Program-made: the position numbers and the translations under genes
Origin: Aphis gossypii
Taxonomy: Eukaryota; Arthropoda; Insecta; Hemiptera; Aphididae
Assembly (NCBI RefSeq): GCF_020184175.1
Contig: NC_065531.1
Span: 23,147,213 to 23,211,212 of the forward strand
Reading direction: 5' to 3'
Length of the DNA stretch: 64,000 nt
Part shown: positions 36,590-51,785 of the stretch, piece after piece
How positions within the stretch are numbered: position 1 is the first letter of the stretch
Layout of the letters: every line of letters begins with the position of its first letter
The notes under the pieces: model-generated
Databases searched by the model: none
What the model saw: the letters and a program-made list of their open reading frames with translations, nothing else
What the model was told of the DNA's origin: nothing

Positions 36590-39500
36590 TTTTACTCATA
36601 ATATGCACTTATCTGGTATATTTTTCCGTAGCTAACTGAATCAAGCAATTGTAAATGACATTTAGAAACAAAATCCTATTAAAAAGTTATATCAAAAAAA
36701 TCCATAATATATAACCTACCCATTAGTCTAAAACACATATAATATAATATAGTAATATCTAATTAACCTGATTTACTATATACTATGTCATAACTATGCT
36801 TATAAAAATATTTTGTGTAAAATATAAATTGTTCATATTATAATTTATAGCTAGCTGGTACTGTTGTTTAGTTAATTACATGAAATAAAATACAATTTAT
36901 AAAAAAAATAAAAATTTTAACCATTTCAAACAGAATAGGATTTTAACGAACTAGTATTATAATAATGATGTTGTTATTTATATGCAAGCTTTAGTTGAAT
37001 AATTTGCTTTATTATTATTATTACTTATCATATACTTTTATATTTTTTTGCGTTTATTATGAAGGGCTTTTATATAAAGAAAAAATGAAAATGTATTCAG
37101 ATTTTATTATATTTAATATTATATTATTATCTCTGAATTTTATTTAATAATAAATTTAATTTGTACGCTTAAATTGTAAGTATGACGAAAAAGTTAGACA
37201 GTAAGTTACCGATCTGTTATATAGTATAGGATTCACTGATGAGGTACTGTAATGGTCGATTTAATGATAAACCATTGTATGTAAAACAATAATAAAAATT
37301 TAATAAAAAAAAATGTCTTTACAGACAGAATTTTTTTTTTAAAAAAACACAAATTATTATATTATACAATTAATCCATTTATTGCTCTATTCTGAATCTA
37401 AGCTATTCACACTTGACATTTATTTTTTATTTATTCTTCAGATGTATTTAAAAATAGCCGAATCAAATATCAACGCGATTGATATACTTCAACTATACCC
37501 AGTATGAACTCTGTAAATTATCTTAAGATTCTTAAATTACATCAGTAAATTAAAATCTACGTGTAATCCTAATATACATATATTAATAATAAATCAAAAT
37601 CAATGTTACGTTATACAAATAATTCAAAAATATTGATTTTTATCTTAACAATTTTTCGTATACAAAATAAATTGCACAAAAAAATAAAAATATGTGTTTA
37701 TAATATAATAGTACATAATGCATTACCGTTAGAAATTAGAAATGTTAGAATCTACTGAATATTGAAGTAGATGATTTTCTAAAAACAAACGCTCTAGAAA
37801 AACACTATAATATGTACCTAATAGTTTCGAATTAAAATAAACAGTTGTTGAATTTTAATTTCAAAGAATAATAGAATGAGGTCAATTATTATTAAAATGT
37901 AGAAATTTGCATAAATACACCCACTAAATTAAATTTATAATACATAATATTACAAACTTTATAATAACCTAGTTGGGACAGGGTTTTAATTTTGAATAAT
38001 TTTTAAATTCAATTCGAAGTTTTTGTATGAATAATTTTTTAATAGATGGTTAACTATTTCTGATTAACTTGATTTGTATTAAATATTTCTTTGATTTTTT
38101 ATTATATTGCACTGTGTACTGTAAATTATAACACATAAATAATTATATACTCCTAAATTACAATCAATTATAATATAATTAACTATTATTGTTATTATTA
38201 TATTGTTGTTATACAGAAATAACGTCTATCAGAACAAAAAGAAAAACTTTTTTTTTTTCTTAATTTTATTCCTTTCTTACACCGTTTCCAAGAAACAATT
38301 TTTTTAAATTAAGGGGTTGTGTTTATTTTAATTACGAACTATCTGTATAAAAACAATTATGCAACAAACATTTCTTTTTTATGGTTTAATTTTTTTTCTG
38401 TAAAGTATAATGACCTCTGATTCAGTTTTCACAGTACTAAATAAAAAAAAAAATATAATTTATGTATTCGTTAAAAAAAAAATGTCTCCGCTATTTAGTT
38501 ATTATTTTTACATTTTATATCGAATAACGTATTATTTTATTTAAAAAAAAATTAAACCATTACAAAACTGTAAAAGCTATACCGGTGTAGTATGTATCTT
38601 TATACTTATAATTTATCATATTACGTCAACAAAATATAATATCTTTTAGGGAAATCATTAAAATTTAATTTTAAAGTAATTTTTTTTTTTTAAGTATTTG
38701 TTTTCAGAATAATTTTTTGATCAAATAAATAAAACACATATGAGATAAGTTAACAACATTTAGTGAACTAGAATAAGTATAGTTCTTGTTATACTCGTAT
38801 TATATAAGGTCAACAAAAATACGCATGTATGCTAGAAATGTGTTTTTTGAGAAGACTCCCGGGACTATTTTATCAGACTTGAATTTTGGTATATTTACAT
38901 TTCGTTTGTATATACAATACGGGTTTTATTTAAAAAGTTTTACTTTACATCTTCTTTATTTCTTTTGCCTTTTTCTTATTGTTTAACCCTCGCGTATTTC
39001 GAGATTCACAAAAGTTTCACTATTTCGTAAAAAATAAAGAGAGAAAATAATAATAAAAAAATAAAACCCAATAAATGTAATATAAATAAAAAAAACTACA
39101 AAAAATGTGGAAATTTTACTTTTCGATCTAGTAAATTTTAATAATATTAATGTTTCTTATTTCGTACCAACTACATTTTAATACGACTTACAGCAGTGTA
39201 TTTTTTTTTTTTAATAAAAACGTTTGATTTTAATAAACATTCTTCGACTTTGCATCGTAATCAATTACGGTATATATTGGCGAAGTAAAAAATAATTATT
39301 TACAGTTTTTAAATAAAAACACAATGTTAACATTACCATAAACATGTCTATTTTTTACACAACGCGTTAGTATCAATAATATAATAATAGGTATTTTTTC
39401 TTTGTTTCAAGTATAAGACGTAAAACGATAACACTAACAAACATCAAATGACATTTCTCTAAGCATGCGGAATAAATTCAAAATATATTTATTTTTATCA

Positions 39501-42229
39501 CTGCTAATATATGAAAAAATTCAATTATTTATTATACAACAAACTTGAGTTTTATTTAATAGCTAAAAAATAATTTAACATATAATTTTATACAGCCTTA
39601 TAAACATAATAAATTAAAATACGCAGATCAAACAAATGTAATGATAATAAAAAAAAAATGTTGGGAATTTTGTCAGTCAACCTCTCTGTGGTGTCTCCTG
39701 GATAATGTTGATAAGTTGAAGTTTTAGGAATCACTTATAAATTTATAATAATATATTATTATGTACTGGGATTTATTTCATAAATCATCCAAATGAATTT
39801 TAAAATCAATTAATACATAAAGTAAATCATGGAAATCAACTCGGCCACAATCACTTTTATATACTCCTATAAATTGTATTAAAAAATCCATCACGTAGTT
39901 TTTTCAATAAAATACTGAAACGATAAATCAATATAAAAGCGTTCAAGATAAAATATAAACTAATGTCAAGTTTTGTGAACATAATACACATATTCAATAG
40001 TTTATAGGTATCTACTCTTTTTGTGGAATTTAAAAAACGTATTTAGTTCCGAGCACAACTCCACTACGGAATGGGAAATGAACACGGATACGATACTTTT
40101 ATGCGAACAGCCCGTTTTACGAATTTCCCGATAACTACCAAGAAAATCACTATATATATAATAGGAGAACTCATTTTTTAAATTAATTATGTATAAAATA
40201 CTAAAGTGTCTTCATCGGTTTTACGAGTAGGTTAGAACGTCTCTGTTCGGTATTACGTTTTCGAACGCGATGTTGATTTATTATCGCTTTTAAATTTAAA
40301 AAAAACACACGCCCCAATAACGCACCCAACTCGCTTGCATCTAATTTGTTTAAATTCACATTAAAACACATACACATGTATATTATAGTTATATATATAT
40401 ATTTAAATTGTATTACTTACTTACGTCCTAACTATACGCGAGTACATATATATAGCACACGAGGGGGATAATCTCTCACTGTCTTAATATTCTAATTTTG
40501 TTTTTCCATGTGGTGTGGTGTATAAATATGATACAAACATAATAACTCAACAAGTATATTGTGAAGCCATATGCGCACCATAATGTCTAGTATATTATAT
40601 AAATATAACGTAGATATATATATATATTTACAACGAGTTATCGTATAATATCATTTAAATTTGTTTTTTTTTTTAATTATATTAAAATATTATAATTACA
40701 CAAGGAAACAAACTTAATTCAATTCAAACCACAAGAAATATTAGGAATAATATTAAATTTTAATTTAAGGTATATGTGAGCTCGTCGCGTACAATATTTA
40801 TATATTCTAAGAAACCAAATACACCTATGTTTTTATATAGTTGCAATACACTAATTAAACATTCAATTATTCTGAAAGGTTTTAATTCTGCAGAGGTTTA
40901 TGTTTCTGCGTTTCACATTAATGAGATTAGAAAATAAAAAAAGTAAGAATAATAATTTATAGGTACATACTACGTAATTTTACTGAAACGTAAAAGTGAA
41001 TATTCTCGACACGTACGAATACTACTATAATATACATAATATACGTATATTTAGAAGGATGAAGTGTGGGTTTAAATTTAAAAGTAATGATAAATCATCG
41101 TTTTTGATATATACATAAATATAATTCCGTACTTCAAGTTTACAAATTATATTTTTCTTATCAATCCCTCGTAAACATAAAAATTAATAATATATTACGC
41201 CACAGTTAAAATTATAAATGGTCATTGAAAATAATAAGTATGAATTAAAAAAATATACTATTATCAAAGTAAACATAAGCGGTTAAGTCATAATACATAT
41301 TATAATAAACATTCTATTATAATGTAATATATTTAATTAAAATTCATAGTTTTCAAATTGCGTCGCGTTAGATTAAAAATATATGTAGAACTAAATTTCA
41401 GAGTAAAACTTTTTTGTTTTTGTCGATTAAAGAACTTTTAATTAGGTACCAAAAAGTATTCAATGATATCGTTATTATTTGCCATTTAGTAGCACTGAGG
41501 GATATTTAGACTTATTTAAAATGATTGTAAAATAATAATAACTGCCTGCACTTTTATTGACTAGCTTTTTTTTAATGTTTGATCTCTGTTTTCTACAAAT
41601 AACTATTTTATTTCGTAACTAGAATAATCGATATCTTATCACATTTTTGTCAGTTTGAACAAAGTGTGAGTAACATTATTATATTTCTATTAATTTCCAA
41701 TGAATGATTGGCTAGTACATACACTATCCATATAATGATATTTAATAATATAATATATTTTATTATAATTATTAAAATATATTACCTATATGTTTGTAAA
41801 GTTCTTAAATCACACGTAAAATAATTTTCGAAATGATAAATAATGACAACATGTACCTATGAGCATGTAAATGATTTGACAGTAATACCGCCACCGTAAA
41901 TAAAACAATAAAAACACATGATAATATTGACGTTGACATTATTTCAGCTGTAACTCTTACAGATTTCAATTTAATAAATCGATTTACTCAAAAAAGCATA
42001 AGCATATTTGTATCTGACTAAATAATATAAAATATTATAATATTTACAACTAGATAAAAACATGTAAGTAATTATAATAATATCCATTCCCTATAATCAT
42101 AATAAAACATCACACAATCAAAGTGAGAATTTACACATATTATTATACTGTTTATAAATACTATTATTATGTTACCAATGTTACTATAGCGTTACAGTTT
42201 GACACGGAATATTGTTTTTTTTTTTTTGG
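36590..42229. other. Long AT-rich gene-free stretch
   Basis: About 5.6 kb with no supported gene. It contains A and T runs and slightly GC-richer patches (39690-39710, 40040-40160, 40210-40330) without clear frames. The frame at 38786-38986 has no motif. Confidence 0.45.
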
Positions 42230-42720
42230 TTTTATTTTGGTCGCGGGAGGGCCACTCGCCCGAAGGTCAATCCGAAACCGTTAAAAATGTCGTAAAACAA
42301 ACGTTTTTTTACCCCCCACTATTCCGCCACTATCGATGACCATTGTTATAATGTGTAATTTTTTTTTCTCTATTCCACCATCGTACACACACACACACAT
42401 ATACACACATTACACTCGTTTCTCCCCTTTCATCGGCACATATTATAAAAAACCATCGGCGACGGCAGCAACAGCAATAGCGACAGCAGCAGCAGCAGCA
42501 GCAGCTGTACTGGAGGCCAGGTGGTGCGTTTACATAATATTATTTTGTCTCTGCGGCTGAAAATTTACCGTCCATTCACTGCAGCTATATACCCACACCC
42601 AACACCGGCGACGGCAGTGGCAGCGTCAGTGGCGTCGGGGCCGACCAGTGGCGGCGGCGGCTGCCCGCAGCGATCGGGTTAAGTGGCCGAGAGAGCTAGT
42701 TTTGTCGGCAACAATACCAC
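42230..42720. promoter_or_regulatory. GC-rich block with CAG repeat, possible promoter / 5' exon
   Basis: Contains (CAG)7 at 42484-42504, GGCGACGGCAG repeats and GTGGCGGCGGCGG. The frame at 42336-42560 is poly-Ala through the CAG tract and starts in AC-repeat DNA. GC-rich trinucleotide runs like this are common in 5' untranslated exons of insect regulatory genes, but I see no identifiable coding sequence or splice donor that fixes the orientation. Confidence 0.3.
42484..42504. repeat. (CAG)7 trinucleotide repeat
   Basis: Seven uninterrupted CAG units, preceded by related interrupted units (GGCAGCAACAGCAATAGCGA). Confidence 0.95.
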
Positions 42721-43082
42721 ATCCGAACAATAACGATAATGTCAGACTTAATTACCGGATATTCTTATAACCGTTACATATTAACAAACATCACGGGCCT
42801 TACGTATACCACACACATTATTACAATATTTATTATAATATAATACACATACGCGTGTTCGACTGTATTGTTTAGTATTATATTATATCGTAAACAATTA
42901 GACTGTGCTTATATTACGGCATTACAATATAACGTTATATTACTCGGACAATGATGTCTGGGTCCATTCCAATGTTCATTATTATAAATATCGTAATATT
43001 CTTGACCGCCACTTCGTTTATAATTATATATGTATCTAATATTATAAAAAGCGCTTGGCTATCGTGCGTTAATTCGATTTTT

Positions 43083-43084
<2 letters not shown>

Positions 43085-43111
<27 letters not shown>
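43085..43111. repeat. Poly-T run of 27
   Basis: Longest mononucleotide run noted. It generates the poly-Phe and poly-Lys stretches in the overlapping frames at 42935-43208, which are therefore not taken as genes. Confidence 0.9.
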
Positions 43112-43114
<3 letters not shown>

Positions 43115-45281
43115 GAACGACGACCTCGTTTTCAACCCTCCTCGTGCGTTTAGCGCCTGTACATGTATTATATTATACGTCATATTTTGTATAAAGTGCG
43201 TGGAATAACGATCGGGGAAAAAAAACTTCGAAAATCGTACCTATGTGGACAAGACTGTGAAATTCGACGAGGGGACAATGTCATACGAAATTCCCCGGAG
43301 ACGATGGATATCGCAAACGATGATAATAAATAATATTATAATTAATCAGCGTTGAGGAACACAATACGATTTAATACGCCGTACAAGACCGAACGAATTA
43401 TTAATATCATTATCGTACGGTAACGTCGTTTGTTCGGCAGCTGCAAAAATATATTTTTATTTCGAATCAAAAATATTAACGCGAACCTAGAATGGCTAAT
43501 AGAAATTATGTTGAAACCACAGGGATTCAATTTTTCAGATACGTTTATAATAATCGTCGGAGCACGTTCAGCGCTGTAATATTGTAATATAGGTACATAA
43601 TATATGCAATACGTTATAATAAACGTATAGATCTTGTTTTCGTAAGTAAACTTGGAGGATTTTTACGAAACACTTATACTAAACCCCGTGTACATAACGA
43701 TACATTTTTCATTACGGACGCAGTCGATATCAGATAAAAAATTGTCGAATATAATTCTGTTGAGTAAACTTATACAGTCCGCGGGTAATACTGTTTAAAA
43801 CGTTTTTATTATTATTATTTTTTTTTATTTTAATCTCGCTAAACGTTCTTAATATAAATATTTAATCGGGGTATTTTTTTTTCTTTACAGTACCTACTCT
43901 AATAACAAACATTCTTTTCGTTTTCGAACAGAATTATAAATAAGCAAACACGAAGTAATATCCAAATAAATTAAATACATTTTTCGTATATTATTATATT
44001 TTACGCACACACAGTTATAGTAAATAAATATTGTGTATACCTTATTATTATATTTAACAATTCAAATATTTAATATCGGCAGTATACAGCGGCACATTGT
44101 TTATCAGTTGTTATTATTGTTCGCCGTATAAGAATTCTATTAGTCTCAACGCATTTATAAAAGAGTGCAATGTCTATCCATTATTTTATACTTTTAACAA
44201 AAATAACTCGTAAGCTTAACACGTTTAGCTATTCGTACTGTATACGACAAAGTGCAGCTATTATGGTATACTATACAAACGATAATAATAATAATAATAA
44301 TAATAATTATTATTTTTTTAAACAACACGAATATATTAATTGCTTCTACTTATGTATAACTACATTTAATAATGCGCTCTTTTAATTAGACCGTAGCAGG
44401 TATTATAAAATAGTAGCCGCAAGATAAACGTGAATACATTTTACGAGTTATTCTAATTTGAATAACGTGTATTGTTTATTTTTTTAATTCTAATTATTAT
44501 TATCAACTATTTTATTTCAGAGAGGAAACTATTATATGCGCATAATGTATTGTGTTAATGCATTATATAGGTGCAATAGTCGTACGCAATAAATCCTGCA
44601 GAAAATCGTTATTGAGCGTTCTCGCATAAGGCAACAAACATCGACTTTCTATGAAATCTATTTCTACGATCTTACGAAAACGACAAATTGTTGGTCGTAA
44701 GAGGTACCTATATATATAACCATCTCAACCATCTCGCACTGTATAATAAACAACAGAACTCAATGGCAAGAAATGTTCCGATACCGTAATTTATTGTATA
44801 AGCATTATTATATAGCCGCTTATAAACTTGGCGATATCGGCCGTTTATATTGTATACAAGTTTCCAGTGTAAATAATATTTTGTACAAATAGCTTTGTTA
44901 TCAACACGAATTTCTTCGACTAAAATAATATTGTTATTGAATTATAGAGCGATAGTGGGGACTGATTGGAGTGCGTCGTTCTGGCGATGAATAATGCTTT
45001 TGCATTGCCTACATTTGCCTACTACTGTCAGGAAATAAATTCGGTCACACACACACATCACGTTGAAACCCATTATAATAATAAGCATTTAGTAATAAGA
45101 CTTGTTGGGAAGTCGTATGTAATTTTGTGTACAGTGAGTAAACTTTAAATTATAATAATAATTTCAAAACACGCATGATTGACGTTAGTTCGCATTCACT
45201 TATTGTCAAAAACATATTATAGAACTTACGAGTTTGTGGGTACAATATGATTAAATATATATAATATATTACTTTATTAGT
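43112..45281. other. Mostly AT-rich DNA; one short protein-like frame
   Basis: A 48-codon frame at 43209-43355 (+) has balanced composition (...KTVKFDEGTMSYEIPRRR...) but no ATG at its head, no splice sites and no family. An AAT repeat lies at about 44280-44307. No other content recognised. Confidence 0.35.
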
Positions 45282-45850
45282 AAAAAAAAAAAAAAAAAAA
45301 ATACATTTTACAAAGTGATTCACTAAGAATGCAACTATATAGTTATATTCAAAATCTAATGTTTGCCATTTTTGAACATACTATGTTTTCACATTTTTGA
45401 AATTATTTATACTATTTAAGGAATGCCTTGTGGACACACACATTTCTATTTTTCAAATAATAACCTCCCTTTTATATAATAAATTATTTAGTAGACATTT
45501 TTGTTAAACATTTCTAATCATCAAAATTAAAATTCAAATGACTAGTGTTTGGGTTATTTAATTTTGAGTAGGTACTAAGGATAATATATTCATGAATTTG
45601 AAAAATATAGAATTATGGTAATTTGAATACTTTAATCTGTCAATATTTATAATTTATAAAAATGGTTCAATATTACAATAAATGGTAGAGTTGATAATTT
45701 ATCTATTTTATATTTTTATAACACTATTTTCCATTTACAAATTTTAAAAGCTGATAAAATACTCGTTAGAATTTTGAATTTGATAAATACTTTTTTTTTT
45801 AATTATCCAGTAAATAGGGAGGTTAGGCGATACGTTATATTTGGTAAATT
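45282..45850. mobile_element. Probable family B-like AT-rich element fragment
   Basis: A run of 20 A (45282-45301) is followed by ACAAAGTGATTCACTAAG, which resembles the family B end (GTGATTCACT at 5341). The interior is AT-rich and non-coding. No right terminus was identified and the ends are approximate. Confidence 0.3.
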
Positions 45851-48399
45851 ACTCTATTTAATGGCAATAATACTATATACGAGTGAATCCGAAGAGTATA
45901 TCATCAAATGATTTCGCGCAATAGATGTTCTGCAGACAGTACACTTAAAAATCCAACAAACTATCAACAAATGGGTTTGAGACTTTATTCCGTATAATAA
46001 TGCCTTGTAAACTGAGTTATTAAATGTATATACCCTGTGAACCCATTAAACGAAATACGTTTTGCCGAATTCGAGGAGTATAAACATAATATAATATTAT
46101 ACACTACAGCTGATAGTCGTCGATGCTCGATTTTGCTCAGTATTTATTTGGCCATAGAGAGAAATAAGCTTTTACCATTGCTGGCGCCTGGCATGTACAA
46201 TTTAGAGTACGAATCGATTTCCAAAAACGGGTAATTTTAAAGCCATCGGGTGTAACAATAATATGTCTAAGTATAATATAGTAGTAATGTGGTGTATTTA
46301 AAATACCACATACATTATAAAATACGTTTTGACTGTTAAACATCTGTTTGATTATAATATTATAATAATATTCAGATGGCACTACAGCTGGGAAACCCGC
46401 TGCATTTTACGCTCGTAATCCGTTTAATTAAAATATTAATAATACCAAAACATTTTATTTATCTTACTGTTTTTTTCCCTTTCCATCCATAATATTGTAG
46501 TAATATAATATTACTGTGACTAGGTAGGCTGGAAAAAAGAAATAGTAATTGATTTTGATTTTGTAACAATGTTGGGAAAAAAATGTATATTTTGACGGTG
46601 TGCAAACAACCGGAGTAATAACTAAGTACGGGACTGATTAAGTAGGTACAGCCCGAGTGATGCTATAATATATACCTAACTTTATTATAACATGTCTCGA
46701 CGCTGCAGGATAATGGTTTAGTATTAATTTTAATTTTACCGCGAAGTCATGTCTTAAAAAACGATTACGAGCGAACATTGCAATAACTCAACGGCTGTGC
46801 GTTAATTTTAAACAATAAACTTTCAGAAAACTTTAACCAAAGTTACTGGTCGAGAAATGTTGAAACACTTTAGACATACATTTTAAAATATGACGTTAAT
46901 TATTGTAAATATTTGCATTACGTTTTTAGTATAAAACACAAAATGACTCTTTTGATCTAAATAACGTCGTGATTCGTGAAATCAATACACTTCTTCGGTT
47001 CTATGTAGTTTGTACTAAAAAAAAAATAAATCAAAACGTTTTGAGCAAAATTTTCCAAATCATTGAACCATAATATGGTTGAGTAAAACAACTAGGCATT
47101 TGAAATTAAATTTTTGTTTTCGTTACGAGTTTTAATAAAATGAAATTTGATATGTCGACTATCGAGTCAAAGTCTATCGATATGGTTTATTTCATACGTT
47201 GTATTAGTCACATCTCTAGACAAACAATATTAAAATAAAATATAATTCGTCAATACAAGAACCTTTATAATAGCTTATTATTTTCCGGAGCCCGGCGTTT
47301 TAATATCGTTTCGATGTTTTCTGCAGACATTTCAAAACTACTAACATTTCTCAAACGTAAATTATAGGACAACAACAATCTTTGTTATATAACAATATAC
47401 CGTACTTATTATTTTGATTTCTTCAAGTGAACATCATTTTCATAAAAAAAAACTGTTATAATAGAGAAGGGATTCTATATGACATAATTATATATATAAA
47501 TTATCATACGACGCGAAGCGTTTGTAAAGGTAATATGTATAATTCGATGGAATGCGCAAATGAAACATAATATAAAAATTATATAAATATATATAGATAC
47601 TACTAGAAGTATTATGCAATATTTGAACCACTATACGTTGTAAAGTTATACATAGTTTGAATCATTTTGCAGTGGTCGTATTAAGCGAGTACGATTGCGC
47701 AATTCCAAACCAAAATAATAAATATCGAGTGAAATATGACAGTTGTGTTATCTGGTTAAAGTGTTATAGGGTATTTTGCGTAACGATCGCCATGAAATTA
47801 TATCAAAATCATTTTTCGAAAATCAGTGATACTAACAACAGTTTGAATTGAAATGTATGTACCGCGTGTTTATTTTTAATTTATTTATAACATCTTGAGT
47901 AGTTTCGCATCGAGGATAGTACAGAATCAATGAATTTATTGTACTTAATATAGAAGAAGCAGACAATGACGAGATTTTATTTTACTAGTAAGTTCGTCGG
48001 GGGAAAAAATAAAATATCGAAATAATATAATATACATTATCTCATATCTGTATACACGATATGTATCAAGCCAAAAGTTCAGAATAAGGTTATACCATAA
48101 GATACTAATCAATTCGAATGAAAATTAAATCGAGTTCGGGGAATCTTTTAAATTAAACCATCGTAAGTTTGATTTTATTTCGAACATAATTAGAGGCGAT
48201 TCAACTTTAATAAATAACCCAACGCTTTTCATAAATAAACCAATTTTAACTGAATAAAAACTGGCAGCTACGTTGGGACGAGTAAAACATAAAAATATCA
48301 AAAAATAATGAAGAAGCTCACATAATTGGATTTATAATAAGATACAAGCCGAAGTCGTATCGTCTTTAAATATCTCTTATCGTTCCGTTATTCGTTATA
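45851..48399. other. AT-rich DNA without supported genes
   Basis: Frames at 46037-46234 and 47657-47851 (plus) have moderate composition but no motif, no splice context and no recognisable family. Confidence 0.4.
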
Positions 48400-50240
48400 T
48401 TAACGTTACGCATCCATCACAGCTCGTGCGGTTTAAATTTTCGTCACGCGGCGTGGTCGGGTGACGGTAATAATAATAATAATACAATATTATTCTGTAC
48501 AACATTTTACAGGGTCGACTGAATATTATATATATAATCAATGCGCACGGCTTATCTTCAGCGGGAGAGTGAAATGAGTATTGGGAAACGACGATATGCT
48601 TGGCGCGGTGAAAACGCTTTGCAGAGAGAGAGAGAGAAAGAGCGGACAAATCCGCGACGGCATTTGCGGAGCTCTTGAACGCTGTAAGGATAGGGGTGGG
48701 TTGAAAAAAAAAATTATAATAATAAATTGAATTTCAGCTGCACGCAATTGACGTACACACACGTACGAGAAAAAAAAGAGTAGGTATAATACATACACTG
48801 GCCGTGCAGCCTGTTTGTTGCGCCTTTGAATTTCGGGCCAAGGGGGGAAAAAAGTTTATGCGACACAAGAGTAGACAAAAAAATAGAAAAAACCGTGCTG
48901 TGCGATGCTTACAATGTTCCAAGCATAATACCTATGTATAATGTATATATATACAATACGAGATAAAGGTGTGCGCGGCGTCATCGCGGCTTTTGTGCAA
49001 AGGGTGCGTGCCACCGGGCTCGGCGCGGCGATAAGGGTAGTGGGTTGATAAGCCATTATATACCATTATACAATGCCGCTTCGCGGCGTGCAGCCGTCTG
49101 CGGCCCTGGTACTCTAAAAGGCCCGAGGGGTGGTTAAAACCTGGTCGGAGTCTTTTACCGCGGGTTCACGAGCGAGCGTGCGCGCGCGCGCCGGTCTATT
49201 ACAATAATAATGTATAATAATATGTAATGTATTAAAATAATATAATATAATAATATTGTGCAGAGGGGTACGCGGTATGTAGGTGAATATAATAAAAATA
49301 TAGGGTGCTACCGGTTTTCGGGTAACACTCGCGCGCCCCTCCGGACGACGGGAACGGGTCCGATATCGCGTGACGACTGACGACGACGACGACAATATAA
49401 TATTCTATAGTAACGATTATGATTTATTCCCCTTATTTTACTGCTATGCACTGTTGCAGTTATTATGTATTAGCGCGGCATTGTGCATCTCACTTTGTTA
49501 TACAAATACAAGCGAATAAACGCAAAAATATTATGCTTTTTTCGAGTGTAAAGCGCGTTTACCGTCACAGGCTGCAGTATGAGTCGTTCGTCGACGTCGA
49601 CGACGGTCACAGTACCTAAGGTATAATATTCGAGGTATACCTATCTATATATAATATATATATATAAGGCAGCACGCGTTATACATTGGTATGTAACACA
49701 TTTGTACGTACGCGTACGTGTTGTCGTCGACGACGGCGGCGGTAATGGTATATTACATTATATATAAGACCGGCGAGGGCGCGTTTAATTAGACCGAACA
49801 CTCACCCCGCGCGTAGTCGACCGCCGCCGGTGGTGAACCGGAGGAGCCACGTGCCCTGTGGTAATTTAAAGTCAATATGTGTGTGTGTGTACCACGACCT
49901 TTTTTTTTTTTTTTTACAATTTTGGCTTTATTTTTCTTTACCCGGCGAGAATACGTGTAGGTATATAGGTACGCAATACGTGTGCGTGCCGAGTTTCGTC
50001 GATGCCATCGTCAAACGTCTTTTTTTTATACAATCTGCTGCCGTCGATATGGATTATGTCGTGCGTGATTTTCAGCCCGAACAGAAACGATCGAATAATC
50101 TCTGCGAACACACGTGGACTTGCCGCAATAGATTCTCGCGCACCGGGCCTTTGCCGTGACTTGGAAAACGTCTTTATAGAATATAACGGCCTAGTTCCAA
50201 AATTACGAATTGACGAATTTCCTATTGTAAAACGATAATA
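48400..50240. promoter_or_regulatory. Longest CpG-rich block, GAGA repeat; probable promoter-like region
   Basis: Dense CpG (GTGCGCGCGCGCGCCGG near 49180, CGTCGTCGACGACGGCGGCGG near 49735), a GA run at 48623-48638 of the GAGA type found in insect promoters, and GCCGCCGCCGGTGG near 49820. About ten overlapping frames of 60-109 codons lie on both strands with no motif or mutual consistency. The composition fits a promoter and 5' exon of a large gene, but no transcript or orientation can be fixed. Confidence 0.35.
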
Positions 50241-51785
50241 ATTACATTAAAAACTACGAGCCGATATTATTCGTATTATAGTGCAAGAGAGTATATTATT
50301 ATTACACAATATTATTATGATTTTTTTTCGTATTTAGTATATATTTTTTTTAAAACGCTTAACACGTGTATTATAGAACACAATAACGAACGTTGTTATT
50401 TAAACAATATAATGGTAGATAGATACATTATCTCGCACCGAGGTCATCGTTATTTAAGCAGACATAACTATTATTGTACCTACTTAACATAAAATTATAA
50501 TATTCATAATTCGATTCGACGAACGGACGTCGTCGACGCATCGCCACCACTCGGAGAGTAATAGTATTGTTTTCCCTATAATATTATTTACTTCGTCGTA
50601 TACGGCGACGTGCCGTCATAATAGCATATGGTTTTAATCGGACGGTTAATTATACACTTCATATAAAAATGTACCTACTTCGACTGTTCTCGGGCAAACG
50701 TTCACAAGTATCGCACGGTGTAGGCACGCATTGTTATTATATTATTATTACGCTCTATACCGTGCGTCTATTGTCTTCGGACGATTTGGAAATCAAAATT
50801 ACATGTACCTATGTCGATATTATCGTCAATACCGCCGCACTGGTTTATAATTTTATACGGATTCGGGTACTTTGAGCGCTATCGAGATTACACAAACCTA
50901 CGGACATCCTACCCGCGCTGTATTATACAGGCGGGATATCGATATTTCCGATCGCTATTATCGACGTGTGCGTTACCGTAATGCATGATATCATGTCTAG
51001 AATCGAAAAATGTTGTACGAAGAATCAGTGCCTGGGATCAATACTTATTTACCATACGATATTATAATATTATATAATTCGTGCAATAAAATTTCTAATG
51101 ATTTTATAGTATTAATAAAAACCAGTGGGCATCGCCGGTGGCTCTGTGTACGCCCATAAATAAAAACATTTCAGTTATGCTATTAATAGGTAATAATAAT
51201 ATTATTCGACATATTACTTTATATTAAAAATTATAATACCTATAATCCTAATTTCATTTTACAGTATAATAATATATAACAAAATCGATATTGTTTTGTT
51301 TATAGTTGTATTAAATGTTATGAACAATATTTTTCAAGTTACTTATTCGTTTACTCTGGAACTGTCAAAATTTATAAAGAATAAAATTAATAATTTTAAT
51401 CAAAATCATCTATTCATAATATAGTGAAAACTCTATAAAACTTAAATAGCATATTATGATACTAGATCTAACTGTTATTTACTCGAGTAAATAAGTATAA
51501 ACAAAGATGAGAAAATATTTTAAATCTATTCTATAAAAGCAAGTCTCAATTTTTTGTAACGCATGCAAATCCACACCGTTCTATTTAATATCGTCACCAG
51601 ATTTTTTTACTGTAATTATAACTTATAACTGACAGTTTACTGGAGTTTTAGTACAACTTTTGTTAGGGAACATATCCAATATTTTGACATTTTCAGATTT
51701 CTACAGAAATATGTTATTTGTATCTAAACACACTAATATAACACTAACATATTTACGTGCTCCTATAGTAACAATATGTGTATCT
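50241..51785. other. Non-coding DNA of mixed composition
   Basis: Slightly CpG-enriched to about 51000 and then AT-rich. The frame at 50669-50875 has no motif. A small imperfect inverted repeat (GGGCATCGCCGGTGGC...GCCC) lies near 51128-51155. Confidence 0.4.

Noticed and set aside
42935..43208. Opposed frames with poly-Phe and poly-Lys
   Set aside because: Both cross the 27-base T run and are compositional artefacts.
43209..43355. 48-codon frame resembling a coding exon
   Set aside because: No acceptor or donor at suitable positions, no ATG at its head, no family. Mentioned only within the block entry.
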